Shown here: in pieces, positions 32,693 through 46,500 of the stretch | Position numbering within the stretch: the stretch's first letter is position 1 | Layout: each line of letters begins with the position of its first letter | DNA from: Pteria penguin | Taxonomy: Eukaryota > Mollusca > Bivalvia > Pterioida > Pteriidae | Direction: 5' to 3' | Length of the DNA: 64,000 nucleotides | NCBI GenBank assembly: GCA_035048485.1 | Contig: CM068585.1 | Location: 16,349,501-16,413,500 of the forward strand | The notes under the pieces: generated by a model | What the model saw: the letters and a program-made list of their open reading frames with translations, nothing else | Databases searched by the model: none | Told to the model about the DNA's origin: nothing | Position numbers and translations under genes: made by a program

Positions 32693-33303
32693 GGATCCAT
32701 GCCACAGGTATTTGAAGCTTTGTAAGTCCACAACAAACCTCTATTATGCCCCTACAGCGGTATACACCAAAGAAAAAAGAAAGGTATACAACGATTTTGG
32801 AAGCAAAAGTACCACCGATTCAGACACTTGTTTCGGCCATTGAAATCGGGAATTTGCACAATTTCAGCTCATTGCCACATAGTTTGACATCGGAACTAAT
32901 ACCTTACACAATGCATTTGTCAATCCATGCCCATTATCCCGTATTTCAAGAGCGATTTATCCGCGTCCCTTTACCGAACTTATTGAAGACTCCATGTTCG
33001 AATTTGACCTTCACCTTCGGAAGGTTCCACTATGAATAACGTGTAAAACTCAAATTAGATAGTCAATTGGCAATTTTTTCTGATATTAGTATTGGTTCCG
33101 ATGTCGAACTATGTGGCAATGAGCTGAAATTGTGCAAATTTCCGATTTCAATGGCCGAAACGAGTGTCTGAATCGGTGGTAATTTTGCTTCCAAAATCGT
33201 TGTATACCTTTCTTTTTTCTTTAGTGTATACCCCTGTAGGGACATAAATGATATTTGTTGTGGACATACAGAGCTTCAAATACCTGTGATCCATGCACAC
33301 GCT
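32688..33303. repeat. Large palindrome (foldback), arms about 215 bp
   Basis: The left arm (32688-32905) and right arm (33088-33303) are inverted copies at high identity with a roughly 180-bp spacer. Both arms encode almost the same about 50-residue frame, each read toward the spacer: QRYTPKKKERYTTILEAK at 32752 (+) and QGYTLKKKERYTTILEAK at 33236 (-). I do not recognise this peptide. It could be coincidence or the remnant of a transposon gene. Confidence 0.85.
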
Positions 33304-34080
33304 GGGCCTTTGTGATTTTAATTATTCCTTTTTACCAAAATTCCTCCCGAAATACATATTGCTCTCTATGATGAAGTCTGATGTTTTACCCCACATGTTC
33401 TGAATGCTTGCTATCAAACACTCGGATGTCCGACTTCGAGAATAGGACTATTTCAATGTACGTATCCGTTTTTAGTTTTACATATTGCAGAATTCATTTA
33501 TGAGTAGAGGCGCGAGAGATTCCGAATGCATGATGGTTTATGACTTTGGTTTTATCCAAGGCCATAATTCTTGAAGTTGGACTGGTCACATGACCTAATT
33601 TGCATCACATTTGTTGGGGGATAAGTCTCGGGATTTATCATCGCTGTCTATAAAGAATCCGATATTTTGAAATCTTATTTTTGCAAACTGCGGTCATATA
33701 AAATTCGAAGAAGGAAAGAAAGTCAATCGTCGTGAGATTCCTCAATGAATTTCAAACGTTTTAAGACTCATTTAGCTCTTGTGCTCAAAATATAGTTCAG
33801 CAAAGTTGCATTACGGTCTATGATAAACACCGAGTTTATCCCCAGGTCATCCTCGGAATGTTTCGGGGATTATCTTCATTTAGATCTTAGTGTGATGTCA
33901 CGCCGACTTCGAGAATGCAAATTTTTAGTAATTTTTTACAAATACTATTATAAATATTTTGAAATCCAGATTTGAATTCAATGAAGAAGCATGCATACGT
34001 CGATCTCGAAAAATACGAAAAAAAAATTCGGTCCGCGCGAATTTTACACGGTCGGTCGGGTAACAGGAAACATTAATCAA

Positions 34081-34089
34081 TTAATTAAT

Positions 34090-34120
<31 letters not shown>

Positions 34121-34124
34121 TTTT
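34081..34124. repeat. TTTA microsatellite
   Basis: About ten tandem tttat/ttta units. Confidence 0.9.
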
Positions 34125-34683
34125 TGCCTAACATTACGTATTTCTTGACTACGCCTTATAATGAATGTAATATTCATACTAGTTTATAATACTATTAAAG
34201 ACATAAAATATAGCGGAGCAGCACAATTGACTTGAAAATTAACAGAAAATACTTTTTGGAGTTAAATACCTAAGGAGTAGTCAAACATATATACCTCACT
34301 GTGACCCTTATTTATATCGGTGGGAAGGGGGTGCCTGGGTGGCAGAATAGACTAAAAAGTTATTCTTGACCTCCATGTAGCCTCTCACATCCCTGTCGGT
34401 TGAAATTTTCAATAAAGAAATAACACTCAATATCCACCAAGTTTCGGACAATTTCCCAAAGCGTTGGACTTACATTAAATTTGATTAAATGGCCAACAGC
34501 ATAATAAGCAGTAATATTTTATATGTTAGAATTTTTAATATAATAAAATATTGGTGTAAAATATTAAACTCTGATAATTGTATACTGTTATGATACTCTA
34601 TACTGCTGCTGAGAACGGCCAAATTAATTGAGTTTGGAATATTAAACATGAGTTATTAAAGGTGTCATTGACACTTCTACTAA
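34125..34683. other. Intergenic, nothing recognised
   Basis: AT-rich sequence. The LINE fragment may begin slightly before 34684. Confidence 0.4.
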
Positions 34684-35046
34684 GTGTGTTTTTATAGACA
34701 TATTCAGTTCTATTTAAATAAATCTATTCCCTCAGCATACAGAAAATGTATCACTAAATTTAGATTGTGTGTACATTCGCTTGCTACAGAGACCAGTAGA
34801 TATAACAGGAATATAAACAATAATAAGTGTTTTGCATGTCTAAATTCCATTGAAGATGAATTTCATTTTATTTTACAATATCCCGTGTATATTGACTAAT
34901 GTAAACAGTATGTAAAGCCTTATTTTTGGAAACGCCCGTCTGCTTTTAAATCAGTACAACTTCTTTCATCGCATAATCTGAAAGAGCTATGTAATCTAGG
35001 CAAATACATTTTTAAAGCGAACATCTTCAGAAATTCTTTACTGTAA
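34684..35046 (+). pseudogene. LINE (non-LTR) ORF2 C-terminal fragment
   Basis: Reads KCITKFRLCVHSLATETSRY, CFACLNSIEDEFHFILQYPVY, then past an in-frame stop (34897-34899) YVKPYFWKRPSAFKSVQLL to a final stop at 35044-35046. The Cys-x2-Cys followed by a His further on, and the EDEFHF...PVY block, are typical of the C-terminal end of many invertebrate non-LTR ORF2 proteins. A related piece is at 63003-63215. Confidence 0.75.
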
Positions 35047-35255
35047 CCTCAGCTGAACATATAATTCATTGTTGTTGTTGATATTCTCTCCAATGCCTTC
35101 AACCATGGTATTAATACGTTTATATTTGTGTAAAAATATAAACTATATATGGTATGTAAAGGCAACTATATTTTCACCGTTTGCATAAGAATGTGTATTT
35201 GCATTCTCCTTTGTTTAAATGTTCATATATTTATGTATCTGATGCTAAATTCATG

Positions 35256-35393
<138 letters not shown>

Positions 35394-35966
35394 ATACTGA
35401 TAAGCCGGATGGCTTAACAGTTAATAAAGAATCGAATAACTTCTCCCTCATATTTTCTTTGAGCTCAATTTATTTAATTATATAATTATTGGTATCATGT
35501 GCCAATGGACTCTGACATGTCATGTAAGCGTTTTGGCCATTCTAAGTCCTGCTCGGAATGAAAACTTCCAGGCTTCTGAGTGGATACATTTGTTAGGTAC
35601 AGCTTTTTGATTGAAATGCCATTTATGGACTACCTGTTGACAAGTAACAATATTAAAAATAATCTAATGGGTCAGTATTTTTTATACCAAGGGTGGAATG
35701 CTACTTTGGAACTGTATGGTATACTCTATCTAGAGTTATCTTTCTTTGGTTACGTTGTATGTCGGTTTATGAGGTATAACTCGTGCATTTTTATTCTTGG
35801 GACAACGGATATAATTGTAGTGATACTTTTCTGTCATATTCCTCCGACCTCATTGTAATTTAGAATCGGACATTAATCCATCAATCTCTTAATGACTAGT
35901 CGCATATCGGTAATAGGTTTATAGGTGATTGGTGGTTCTCGTCGCTTACAATAATGTTCCAGTCAT

Positions 35967-36128
35967 AGGCGGATCTAGAAATTAAAAAAAAAAGCGGAGA
36001 GGGGGGATTGCAGTCTCCCATGACAAATGTTTTGCAATATCAGTTTGGAAAAGGGAGGGGAGTGGGTGGGTGCTGCCCTAAAAATGTTCGAAAATTACCT
36101 CCCCCCCCCCCCTCTAAATCCGCCAGTG
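35967..36128. mobile_element. Short MITE-like element, family 'ggcggat'
   Basis: Left tcataggcggatctag and right taaatccgccagtgcc are inverted, with G-rich and C-rich inner blocks as at 28960-29123. Confidence 0.55.
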
Positions 36129-36179
36129 CCAGTTCACTCCGCAATATCGAAGCAGGAGTCAACCAACCTATTCAACATA

Positions 36180-36246
36180 TTAACGTTATTTCGGAATCGA
36201 ACCAAGACCATCCATGTAGCAAGCGATGCGCTTAACCAAGACTGCC
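36180..36246 (-). other. tRNA-like (SINE head or tRNA relic)
   Basis: On the minus strand an A-box-like ttggttaagcgca and a B-box ggttcgattcc are spaced about as in a tRNA. Poor acceptor pairing makes a functional tRNA gene unlikely. Confidence 0.45.
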
Positions 36247-38508
36247 CCTGATCAGACATGGAAACTACATGCTCCATGTAAGTAAGTACACAGTATTCTT
36301 ACAGCGTTTAGTATGAAATGTGTAAGCCTAGTTAACGCCAAGGCCAAACAAAGTCAGCAAGCCAAAAGGCTTCGTAAAACACCTCCTAGAGTCCTTTCAT
36401 ACTGCTTTAAAAAGACTGAAGTTCGTCTGTTCTCTATGTATACACATAGAATAATTGATTTATTACACGGGTACCTACTTAAGAAAAAGGGTACAATTTG
36501 TCAGCACCGAATATTTTTATTACAAGTTTTGACTGATTTTTTTTTGTTTCATAGTGACATTGAAAAGGAAATCCCGACATATAAATTAGGGCGCAATCCC
36601 TTTGCTCATGGACTAGTTTCAACTATTTCATGTATGTTACTTTTACTTGGTATTTTTACATAATACTGTAACAAGCGCAAATTTTTCGTAAGTGTTTAGG
36701 AATCAGTAAAATTATTAATATGATGTGAAATAAATGACCTTGTTTTAAAATAAAACAAAATAATTGAGAAACGACAAAAAGTTTAAAGCATTTGTCGTGC
36801 ATGATGAATATTACTTCCCAATAGAAAAAAAGAGAGAAAAGAAAACAGAGATAGAAACGTTTAAATGACAACATGTCTTGGAGGTAAAAAAAACTTTAGC
36901 TGAAGACAGCTACACTCAATGATTTCTGGAATACTTTTATCAGATGATGATAAAATTCTTAACAAAAGTCGCTGTTTAAAACTCGGAATCATAATTTTTA
37001 TATATAAAACATTTGATAAAATCGCTCAGTTACGATTTAGTGCAATCTCATTGTGTTGTTGTAATTGTTGTATTGTTCTGTTGTTGTTGTTGTTGTTGTT
37101 GTCGTGAATACTGGGATATACTTTCTATCTCATGATCAACGTTCCGTTTCCTTAACACTGTGTCCAGTATATCCTTTGTAGTAGCTACTTTTGCTTTCTA
37201 GAATTAGGGCCGTAATCAGAGTACGTTAACTTTGTGAAGATGTTTGCAGCTATGAACTGTTAAATGTAAGCCACTTCAATGTAATGTATCAGCGCAGACC
37301 GTCATGGTGTCCATGAACTTATAAGATCACAAATAAGACGTAAGATCTAGTGTACATTTTATCGCCCTATTTAATCATGGGTTCAGACCTCCCCAACTTT
37401 TATGGTGTCTTTTTCCAAATATATCACCTAGGTATAAAGTTGTGTATTCATTGGGATAAAAGCATTGCTATGTTTTATGATTGTAATGTATTCGATGTAA
37501 AGTGATGTCGTGTAGGGACAAGAATACGGCACCTATATGGAATCGATTGTTATTGACGCAGAGCCTATCGTTTATATGCGCATGATAACGATATTAAACA
37601 CATGGTGATTTGTAGCACAATTCATCCATATTGTGCATTTTCGTTCGTACGTTTTAAAACAACATCTATGAACAATTTTATTGTTTTTTTTTTTCGTGTT
37701 TAAAAGCAAAGAATTTTCAAAACACAATTGTAAACATAAACACAATACCTTTTTATTGTCATCGGATTTTTTCTTTTATTTCATTTCAATTAAATATTTT
37801 TCATTCATTTCTTATGATCAAGTAATGTTATTTATCTATTAATCTATTTATTCATTTTTATTTATCTATTTATATATCCATTTATCATATTTTTGCATTG
37901 GGATGTTACATTTGTACTGAGACATTAGCTAAGCTCCCCCGTTATATATCATAATTTACAATGCACCAGGGTCATACAGAGTAATGATAAACTCCTAACA
38001 TCTCATCTTCTTATTGCTATTCAGTCCCTATTTATATCAGAACAACTGTGTACAAGCTACATAATGCTTTTATAGGTATGCAATCCCATGTAATCCCTTC
38101 CAAATAGGTAAATGTTTATGGGAAATAAACATTAAGCAGGGGAAATCTTACGCCTAGAAACGCCTTGCTATCATTCAATAAACTCTGAAGGCTCAAATCA
38201 TTACGGTGTCCATTTAAATGCAATCCAGGTAGAGAGAATGCCCCGTGTACCTTCGATAAAGGATGCTTGTATATTGTAAATAACGCCTTAAGTCGAGTAT
38301 TTGCGCTCGCACGTAGAGGTTTATACTCGTGTTTGCTTTCATAGGAAATCGCATAGCCCTGACGAGGCGAGCATTCCAGTCAATATGGATATTGCTCCAG
38401 CGAAGTCCCTGTGATACGCAGAAAACCATTATGTAGTCGGAGATTTCTTCATTTCCTCGCTCCTTTCCTCGCATTCCAAGAGTTGTTTGTATTATAAAGA
38501 AATTCAGC

Positions 38509-38511
38509 ATG
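38509..38511 (+). CDS. GUCY1B1: sGC beta-1 exon 1 (start codon only)
   Basis: The ATG is followed at once by a donor (gtgagt, 38512). The next exon starts with TAC GGC TTT (Tyr-Gly-Phe), the usual residues 2-4 of beta-1. No other ATG gives the conserved N-terminus. The 5' untranslated part of the exon extends upstream by an unknown length. Intron 1 is 1051 bp. Confidence 0.75.
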
Positions 38512-40458
38512 GTGAGTAGTCGAATTTGATATTGTATATATAGTTATAGATTGTTAACACTGTATTTCAGTCATTTCCTATCAATGTTTCTCATTCTGTC
38601 GTCATACCCCAGTAGAGAGTGAATGGTGAATTTTTTTATTTTTGTAGAGATTAAATAAGTAAATGAGGGTTGTTTTTTTTCTTTTCTTCGACAAAACTTT
38701 AAAGGTACTCCGTCTCTGCCTCCCCATACCTAAAATTACTTCCTTGAGTTTGTCTGCAATCAGTCGCGTATCAAGTAATTATGTCGGGAGGGAGCCACCT
38801 CAAACAAATTGGTGATTGTAAATTTACGTATTTTACGATAAAAACTCGAAAAAGTGATTTTTGCAGAATCTTAAGGTGTGTCCACACCACAGTCCACACC
38901 TTTAATTAGCAACAACCCAAAGGTATTCTTCATTCTTTCTCTGGGCTGGAATGTAGACTACGTAATAGCCTCGAACAGTAGGTTAAATGTTCCAATAATG
39001 AGTGTGTTCCAGAGATGGTCAAAATATGGAACTAAGGTAGATAGGGTCATTGTCAATCCAATATTCAGTACTGTGGTGTAAAATAAATATAAAAGGTCAG
39101 TTTGTCTCCCATCACACATCTTGACACTTTTCATTACCATAGATATCAATTCTTTTTGTTTCGTCTAAAGTCGAACTCTAAACGTCTGTCGTCAATGAAT
39201 AGTACCATTCCCAGAGAAGTATATCGATTTATGTACATGTGTTTTGTATGAAATTGGTATAAGATTCGACCTTTATGTAAATTGATAGTTTGTAGAGGAA
39301 TTTGATCTATACATCTTTATGATAGGGGGTTCCTGAGATCGATACTTTATCCTCTGGTAATAGAACATGCAGCTGTGTACACATTTAATACATTTCAATT
39401 ACCAGTTGCATCATTGTGTTAGTTGGATTTTCTCTGAAAATTGTGTCGGATTCATTATAGGAAAAAATCTGTCATATTCACACAGTATGTTGAGAAAATG
39501 ATAATAATAAAGTTATAGATAGTAAGTTTTGTATGAATATTAATTTATGATTTATTTTTCAGTACGGCTTTGTCAACTACGCTCTAGAATTATTAGTCGT
39601 CAGAAACTTCGGCGATGAAGCGTGGGAAAATATCAAGTACGTTGATTTCTATGTTAACTTAGATCTTCAACATTCGAGTCATAAGACATTATGGTGGCGG
39701 TGTCTGCTCTGGTCGATGTCTATATATCAATAAAATATCCAAGAGAAAACAGAAATATAAAGATACATTTAATATTAGCCTACATAAAGAGTTTTACTGA
39801 AATGACAGTTTTGACAATGTGTGAAAATAGACTAAAACAATAATATACCACTCACTGTAACCTTCAGAGTTTTTAATTAAGATACCATAGATATTTTCAT
39901 TGATTTTAAACGAAAGTTCTTAAGGCTAGAAATATAGTGGAGCTAAGATGTCGATATAAATTGAATGACTAAATGTGGCATAATTTCCATGAAGGATGCA
40001 TTATACATCACATTGGAATTACAGAAAATCTATAATATAACACTTATATCTATTTATATTATATAGATTTACTAAACAGTGGTTAGAGTACTTGGGTAAG
40101 AATTCGGATGGTCGTAGTACACGTTGTAATTGATTGATTGATTTTTGTTTTACGTCACACCACGAATATTTCACGTATATGGTGACGGCATCTGCCTGAT
40201 GCGGGGCATACAAATTTTGACCTTTGCAACGGACCCACCAGAAGCAGTGAGGGATCTTTAACGTGCCATGCATACCACGACACGGGGCCTCGGTTTTTAC
40301 TGTCTCATCCGAAAGACATGACACCGGCATGACCAGAGCGGGACTCGAACCCCGGCCTCCCGATCAGGAGTCCGACGCGATACCACTAGGCCACGCCGGC
40401 TTTACACGTTGTAATGTTAATGGCAAGTAAACTGGATTGGAAGTTGGTATTCCGATTT

Positions 40459-40526
<68 letters not shown>

Positions 40527-40534
40527 GATGACGG

Positions 40535-40576
<42 letters not shown>

Positions 40577-43500
40577 CTGTGATGATGATGATGTTGATGA
40601 TGATGATGAAGATGATGATGATGATGTGTAAAGTACAGAAAGAACTGGTAATATATCATATTGTCATATTGTCACTCACAACACGGTACCAGGGTTCACA
40701 TCTAAAATCACAATTGGAATCAGGGGTAATACCTTAACTCAAGTTTGAGCAAACAACTTTTGTTTGACCTGTGGTACCTGCCGTTGTCTGGCCTGTGGTA
40801 CCTGCCGTTGTCTGGCCTGTGGTACCTGCCATTGTCTGGTCTGTGGTACCTGCTGTTGTTTGACCTTCAATTGATTCAATTTACCGGTAACGACACCAAC
40901 CACATTTACTTGACCGACATGCCTGAACAAAGTTTCTTGAGTAGATCAATTCCTGATTTTTCATCCCGACTAAGTACCACCCATCTACCGTATTGTCCTG
41001 TGAAATATTGCAACCAATAAAATTGAAATATTCATGACTACTAACTTGGTCAAATGTTGAAGATATCATGACAATCCCTTGGTCACGTGTAGCTTAACCT
41101 TTTAACAGTGGTGCGATTTGGGAATCGAACCCAAATCACTAACACAATAGGTCGATTGCTCAACCCTACTTCTGCTTCACTAACTATAAAGTATAAAGTA
41201 TAATACTATAGTTGCTTTACAAAGTATTCATAGAAATAAATATTTATCCATTGATATTTCATCAGAAATGTCTACCAACAGTGATTCTCCGTTGCTCCGT
41301 CGTAATACATCACATTATTACGATAATACAGCAGTAATTTGTCCTGTATGAGATCTTTTGCATAGCAGATGATAGATCTGGGTCTGTAATCCCTGACCCC
41401 GTCACAACTGTCGGAAATCTTCACTGACTTTCAATTATTAATAATGAATACCATCCTTGCTATTCAATTATTGCTATTGGTCTATAATATTGTCGTCTGG
41501 TCTTGGCTGTTGACTGGCATTTTGGAGACTTACCAGCATTGGAGTTCAGAATTTTTTTGACATTTGGTCCTGTTTTGACTATTAGTTTGAGTTGATTCAT
41601 GCATGTGCCCTATTGTGTTTATATTAATGTAGCCTAATGAATGTGACTGACGTCTTATTGACTGCCGTAGTACGCTGATTCATTACTCCGTAGTTATGCC
41701 TGGCTTCAGTGCTCATGCAACGAAAACTGTACAGACCAGATCTTAAAGTAAGATTCCACTTCCCGATATGCAGCATAATCAAATTCTAGGCTCTTTGATG
41801 ATTACAAAAATTGTCAGAATATTGTGATTAGTAATTTGAGATATGAAACGCACGCGTGCCTTACAGCTGTATTTCTCAACAAATCTACGAATTCTGTTAT
41901 TTCATTATATTTCTATTCAAATCAGAAATAAGGATATAAGGACGCTGACTCCGAATTATTATGTGAAACCAGATACATGTATATATAGATATATGTCTCT
42001 GGGATTGATTGATTGATTGATTTTTGTTTAACGTCACACCACGAATATTTCACCTACATGGTGACTGCATCTGCTTGATGCGGGGCATACAAATTTTGAC
42101 CTTTGCAAAGGACCCACCGGAAGCAGTGAGGGATCTTTAACGTGCCATGCATACCACTACACTGGGCCTCGGTTTTTACAGAACGGGACTCGAACCCCGG
42201 CCTCCAGATAAGGAGGCGAGCGCGATACCACTCGGCCATGCCGGCTTATGTCTCTGGGAAGATATGTTAAGATATGATGTGTTGTGTTGAAACGTTTTCA
42301 GATATTTATATTCATGATCATTTCTGTACGTTGAATTGGCTTTAAAAATTATCTAATACACATTATGAGATGTATTGCATATATTGATATGACTAAAGAG
42401 GCACAACGTTGTTAGTGATTATAACACATGATGTTCTATAATATCTTTTATTGTTGTGTTTGTGTTTTATGGGTTGGTTAATTCAACTCATCATTATCGA
42501 AACAAATCAATTCCTAAACTGGTCAAATTTATACCTGCTAGCTTGTACCGCAATTTCTTGAAGTATAAAATATTCCGACTAAAGATAACTCGGATCGAAC
42601 CCAAATATAATTATCGAATAAGACAAATGTTTGCATTATTTGAACACTTCGAAGTTTTACCTCTTTTTGAAAATCCCACTCAATGGTTAATACTATTCGG
42701 CAAAATCCTACGGTGTCGATACATGTTTATTAGGTCCTACTCCAGACTGGATATCCAGACAAAATCCTACGTTGTCGATACATGTTTACTAGGCCTTACT
42801 CCAGGCTGGAGTTCCAGATAAAACCCTACGTTGTCGATACTTGTTCACCAGGTTCTACTCTAGGCTGGACTTCCAGACAAAATCCTACGTTGGTGACATA
42901 TGTTCACTAAGTACTACTCCAAACTGGATTTCCCGACAAAATCCTACGTTGTTGATACTTGTTTACTAGGTCCACTAGACTGGATTTCCAGACAAAATTC
43001 AAGGTTTTCGATATTTAATCCTTACGTCCAACTCCATACTGGATTTCTCGGAAAATTCTGCTTGAAATTACTCCAAAGAAAATAGTAAGCTTTTTGTGTT
43101 TCATAATAAATGACGAAATTTTGTGCTATTTAATGTTCTTGTGTACTTATGTAGGTGATCGAAGATTATTAAGATAATAAGGTTTGGAGCGAAATGGACG
43201 TTACCAGTATGTTGCCGATCCGATAATTTGCAAATTTTATCATCTAGCTTCTAAACATTTACAGTTAACTGTTCTACGTTATAAAATATCGAAAATTTTT
43301 AAAAATTCAAAGTGTCATAGCCTTATTAGTATGTCATTTTTGGTTTAAACTGTACACTGGTACTTACCCTAATATAAAGTTCTTTGCGCGTTTTATACCC
43401 CCTAATCGGCTTGTTAGACTTACAGTTGAAAATCCAATATTAAAATAAAGCTGTAATTATAAATGATTCCTGGTGTTGTCACTTTCCTGACAAGTAATAT

Positions 43501-46500
43501 AATCAACATTCATCATAATTGCTCTAAAACTGATTTAATTCTCTTAAAACGAGAACACAAATTCTGTCCTGATTGACCTGTATCATACAGCTTTGTCAGA
43601 TGTCTTCTGTTTTCTCATTTTTGACAATTGTTTGAAATATCACAACAAAAACTTTTTTGAAGTGACTAAAATTTTCGTTATTTTTTCTCTGTTTCTAGTT
43701 TCATTTAATTAAATCGGTTATATAAATAACATAATTACATCCGCCCAACCCCATTCAAGTAATATTATTATCAATTTACTGATACTTATAAATGAGATAG
43801 AAACAATAGTAAGATAAAAGCAAATGCTTGGTCTATATTACCATTTTTCATTTTGTTAGTCTTGGACATGACAGGTGAGCCACATGTACGTCTTGAGTTT
43901 GCAGAGAATGTTCATGGTTTTTTTGATGGCCCATATGCTCCATGATATCAGTATAAACAAAACTGACACTCCTATAAACAAAGGACATAAAACATACGGT
44001 GCACTTGATTGTGTTTATGCGTTTTATATTTAGCTTTCTTGATACAAAAATAGTGAATGAAACCCCGTGCAGGATATCAGCAAACAGTGAATATTACTCA
44101 GAATGCATAGTAATGCCTGAATTATTCCATGTGTCTTGTCTACTTTAATTGGTTTTCAAAAAGTTATTCGTGCACTTTACAATGTATTTTATTACGTATC
44201 AAATAAAAACAAATATTTGTCCTCGGACTGTGCAAATATCAGTTTGCTCTGAACCTGTCATTCCCTCTATGTAGTCCGTATAAGTGTTAATTTGATCTGA
44301 TATTGTCAGTCCCTCTGTTTAATCCGTTTTAATGTCTGTTTGATCTGATATTGTCAGTTCCTCTGTTTAATCCGTTTTAATGTCTGTTTGATCTGATATT
44401 GTCAGTCCCTCTGTTTAATCCGTTTTAATGTCTGTTTGATCTGATATTGTCAGTCCCTCTGTTTAATCCGTGTAATTGTCTGTTTGCTCTGATATTGTCA
44501 GTCCCTCTGTTTAATCCGTTTTAATGTCTGTTTGCTCTTATACTGCCAGTCCTTCTGGTTCTTCCGTGTAATTGTCTGTTTGCTCTGACAATGACCTCTG
44601 TTTAATCCGTTTTAATGTCTGTTTGCTCTGACATTGTCAGTCCCTCTGGTTAATCCGTGTAAATGTCTGTTTGCTCTGATACTGTCATTTCCTCTGTTAA
44701 ATCAGTGTAAATGTCAGTTGCTTTGACACTATCAGTCCCTCTGTTTAGTCCGTGTAAATGTCTGTTTGATCTAACAATGCCAGTTTTTCTGTTAAAGCTG
44801 TGTAAATGTCAGTTTACTCTGACGCTATTAGTCCTTTTGTTAAGTCTGTCGATGTATTTCCTCATCTGTTTGGGTCCAATCTCTGCCTGCTCTATATGTT
44901 TATTTGTGCATCTTTTTGTTTGTCTGTTTCTCAATCCGATCTGCTTTCAGGAAATGTACCTTATATAGGGACAGGTGTTAAGCCGATATCAGTCAGGTAA
45001 AACAGGAACCTTTTCTTTTTCTTTACAAGTTCCCAAGATACATATCTGTCAACTTGCCGATTACATTTAACGCATTTGCACTCGCTATATTCCTTAAACT
45101 ATGAATCAATTTTGTATTAAAAAAGTTAATACAATTTTAAAATACCAACATCAAAGCCATTGTTATATAATCGTTGAAAGATTTAACCACACAACAATGT
45201 TTTACATATTAAACTATTTTCTCATTTCTCAAACCTTTTTCAAAATGGAGTAGACGTACTTACGTATTTTTCACTTTTCACATCATACTTGCATAATATG
45301 AAACTTGATGTTTAGATCATCATTCATTACAGACTGATCATTACCTTACAGTATTGAATTCATATAGTCATTTCCGGTACATAATTGTTATAGTTTCATC
45401 AGAAATGAATATGATTTATTTGAAACCCACCTAATTATTTCCTTAAACATCCACCTAATCATCTCCTTATACATCCACCTAATCATCTCCTTAAAGATCC
45501 ACCTAATAATCAACTTTAACATCCACCTACTCATCTCCTTAAATATCATCTCCTTAAACACCAACCTAATCATCTCTTTAACCATCCATCTAATCAACTC
45601 GTTAAACATTCACCTAATCATCTCCTTAAACATCCACCTAATCATTTCCTTAAACACCGACCTAATCATCTCCTTAAACTTCCGCCTTATCATCTCCTTA
45701 AACATCCACCTAATCATTTCCTTAAACACCGACCTAATCATCTGCTTAAACATCCGCCTAATCATCTCCTTAAACATCCACCTAATCATTTCCTTAAACA
45801 CCGACCTAATCATCTCCTTAAACATCCGCCTAATCATTTCCTTAAAGATCCACCTAATCATTTCCTTAAACACCGACCTAATCATCTCCTTAAACATCCG
45901 CCTAATCATCTCCTTAAACATCTACCTAATCAACTCTATAAACATCCACCTCATCATCTCCTTATACATCCACCTAATCATCTCCTTAAAGGTCCACCTA
46001 ATAATTTCCTTAAACATCCACCTAATCATCTCTTTATACATCCACCTAATCATCTCCTTAAACATCCACCTAATCATTTCCTTAAACACCGACCTAATCA
46101 TCTCCTTAAACATCCACCTAATCATCTCCTTAAGCATCCACCTAATTATCCTCTAAATCACCCACCTAATCATTTCCTTAAACATCCAAACAATACCTTA
46201 TTTCAACATCCACTTAATCACCCCCATAAGCGTCCACCTTATTTCCTTTTTAAACATTCACCCTATTACCTCCGTAAACATCCACGTTATCACCTCCCTA
46301 AACACCCAACTAATAACCTACTTAATCATCCACGCATTCACCACCTCCTTTACCATTTAGCAAATTGCCTCCTTAAACATCCATCCTGTGACCTCATTAA
46401 ATTTATAGACAGTCATGACCTCAGTAACCTCCTGATCATATTCAAAATAAACTCCTTATCACATTTTTGGAAAAGCTAAATAACTTCCTTAAAACCACCT

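Larger units (their letters stand above)
31222..34075. mobile_element. Possible large transposon-like region with inverted tgtttcctgt ends
   Basis: tgtttcctgtaac at about 31229 and its inverted form gtaacaggaaaca at about 34060-34072, each with a nearby run of gtcggt-type motifs (reversed at the left), suggest the limits of one element. The motif ttctcgaagt(c/a)gg also recurs at about 31833 (+), 33430 (-) and 33905 (-). A strong inner palindrome lies at 32688-33303. No transposase is visible. Low confidence in the outer limits. Confidence 0.3.
35450..38508. other. Intergenic and 5' flank of the guanylyl cyclase gene
   Basis: No recognised gene. It contains a MITE-like piece at about 35967-36128 (ends cggatctag and ctaaatccgccagtg), a tRNA-like head at 36180-36240, and a short TTG run at 37080-37101. 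The last few hundred bases should hold the promoter and 5' untranslated exon of the guanylyl cyclase gene, but no TATA box or clear initiator stands out. Frames at 36313-36663 and 35580-35858 show no motifs. Confidence 0.4.

Noticed and set aside
36180..36246. Functional tRNA gene on the minus strand
   Set aside because: A and B boxes are present, but no seven-pair acceptor stem or clear anticodon stem can be drawn; kept only as a tRNA-like relic.
36313..36663. 116-codon plus-strand frame upstream of the guanylyl cyclase gene
   Set aside because: No recognisable domain, no paralogue in the window and base composition like its surroundings; could not be supported as a gene.
40414..40737. Met-, Asp- and His-run proteins
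   Set aside because: Translations of a GAT trinucleotide repeat in three frames.
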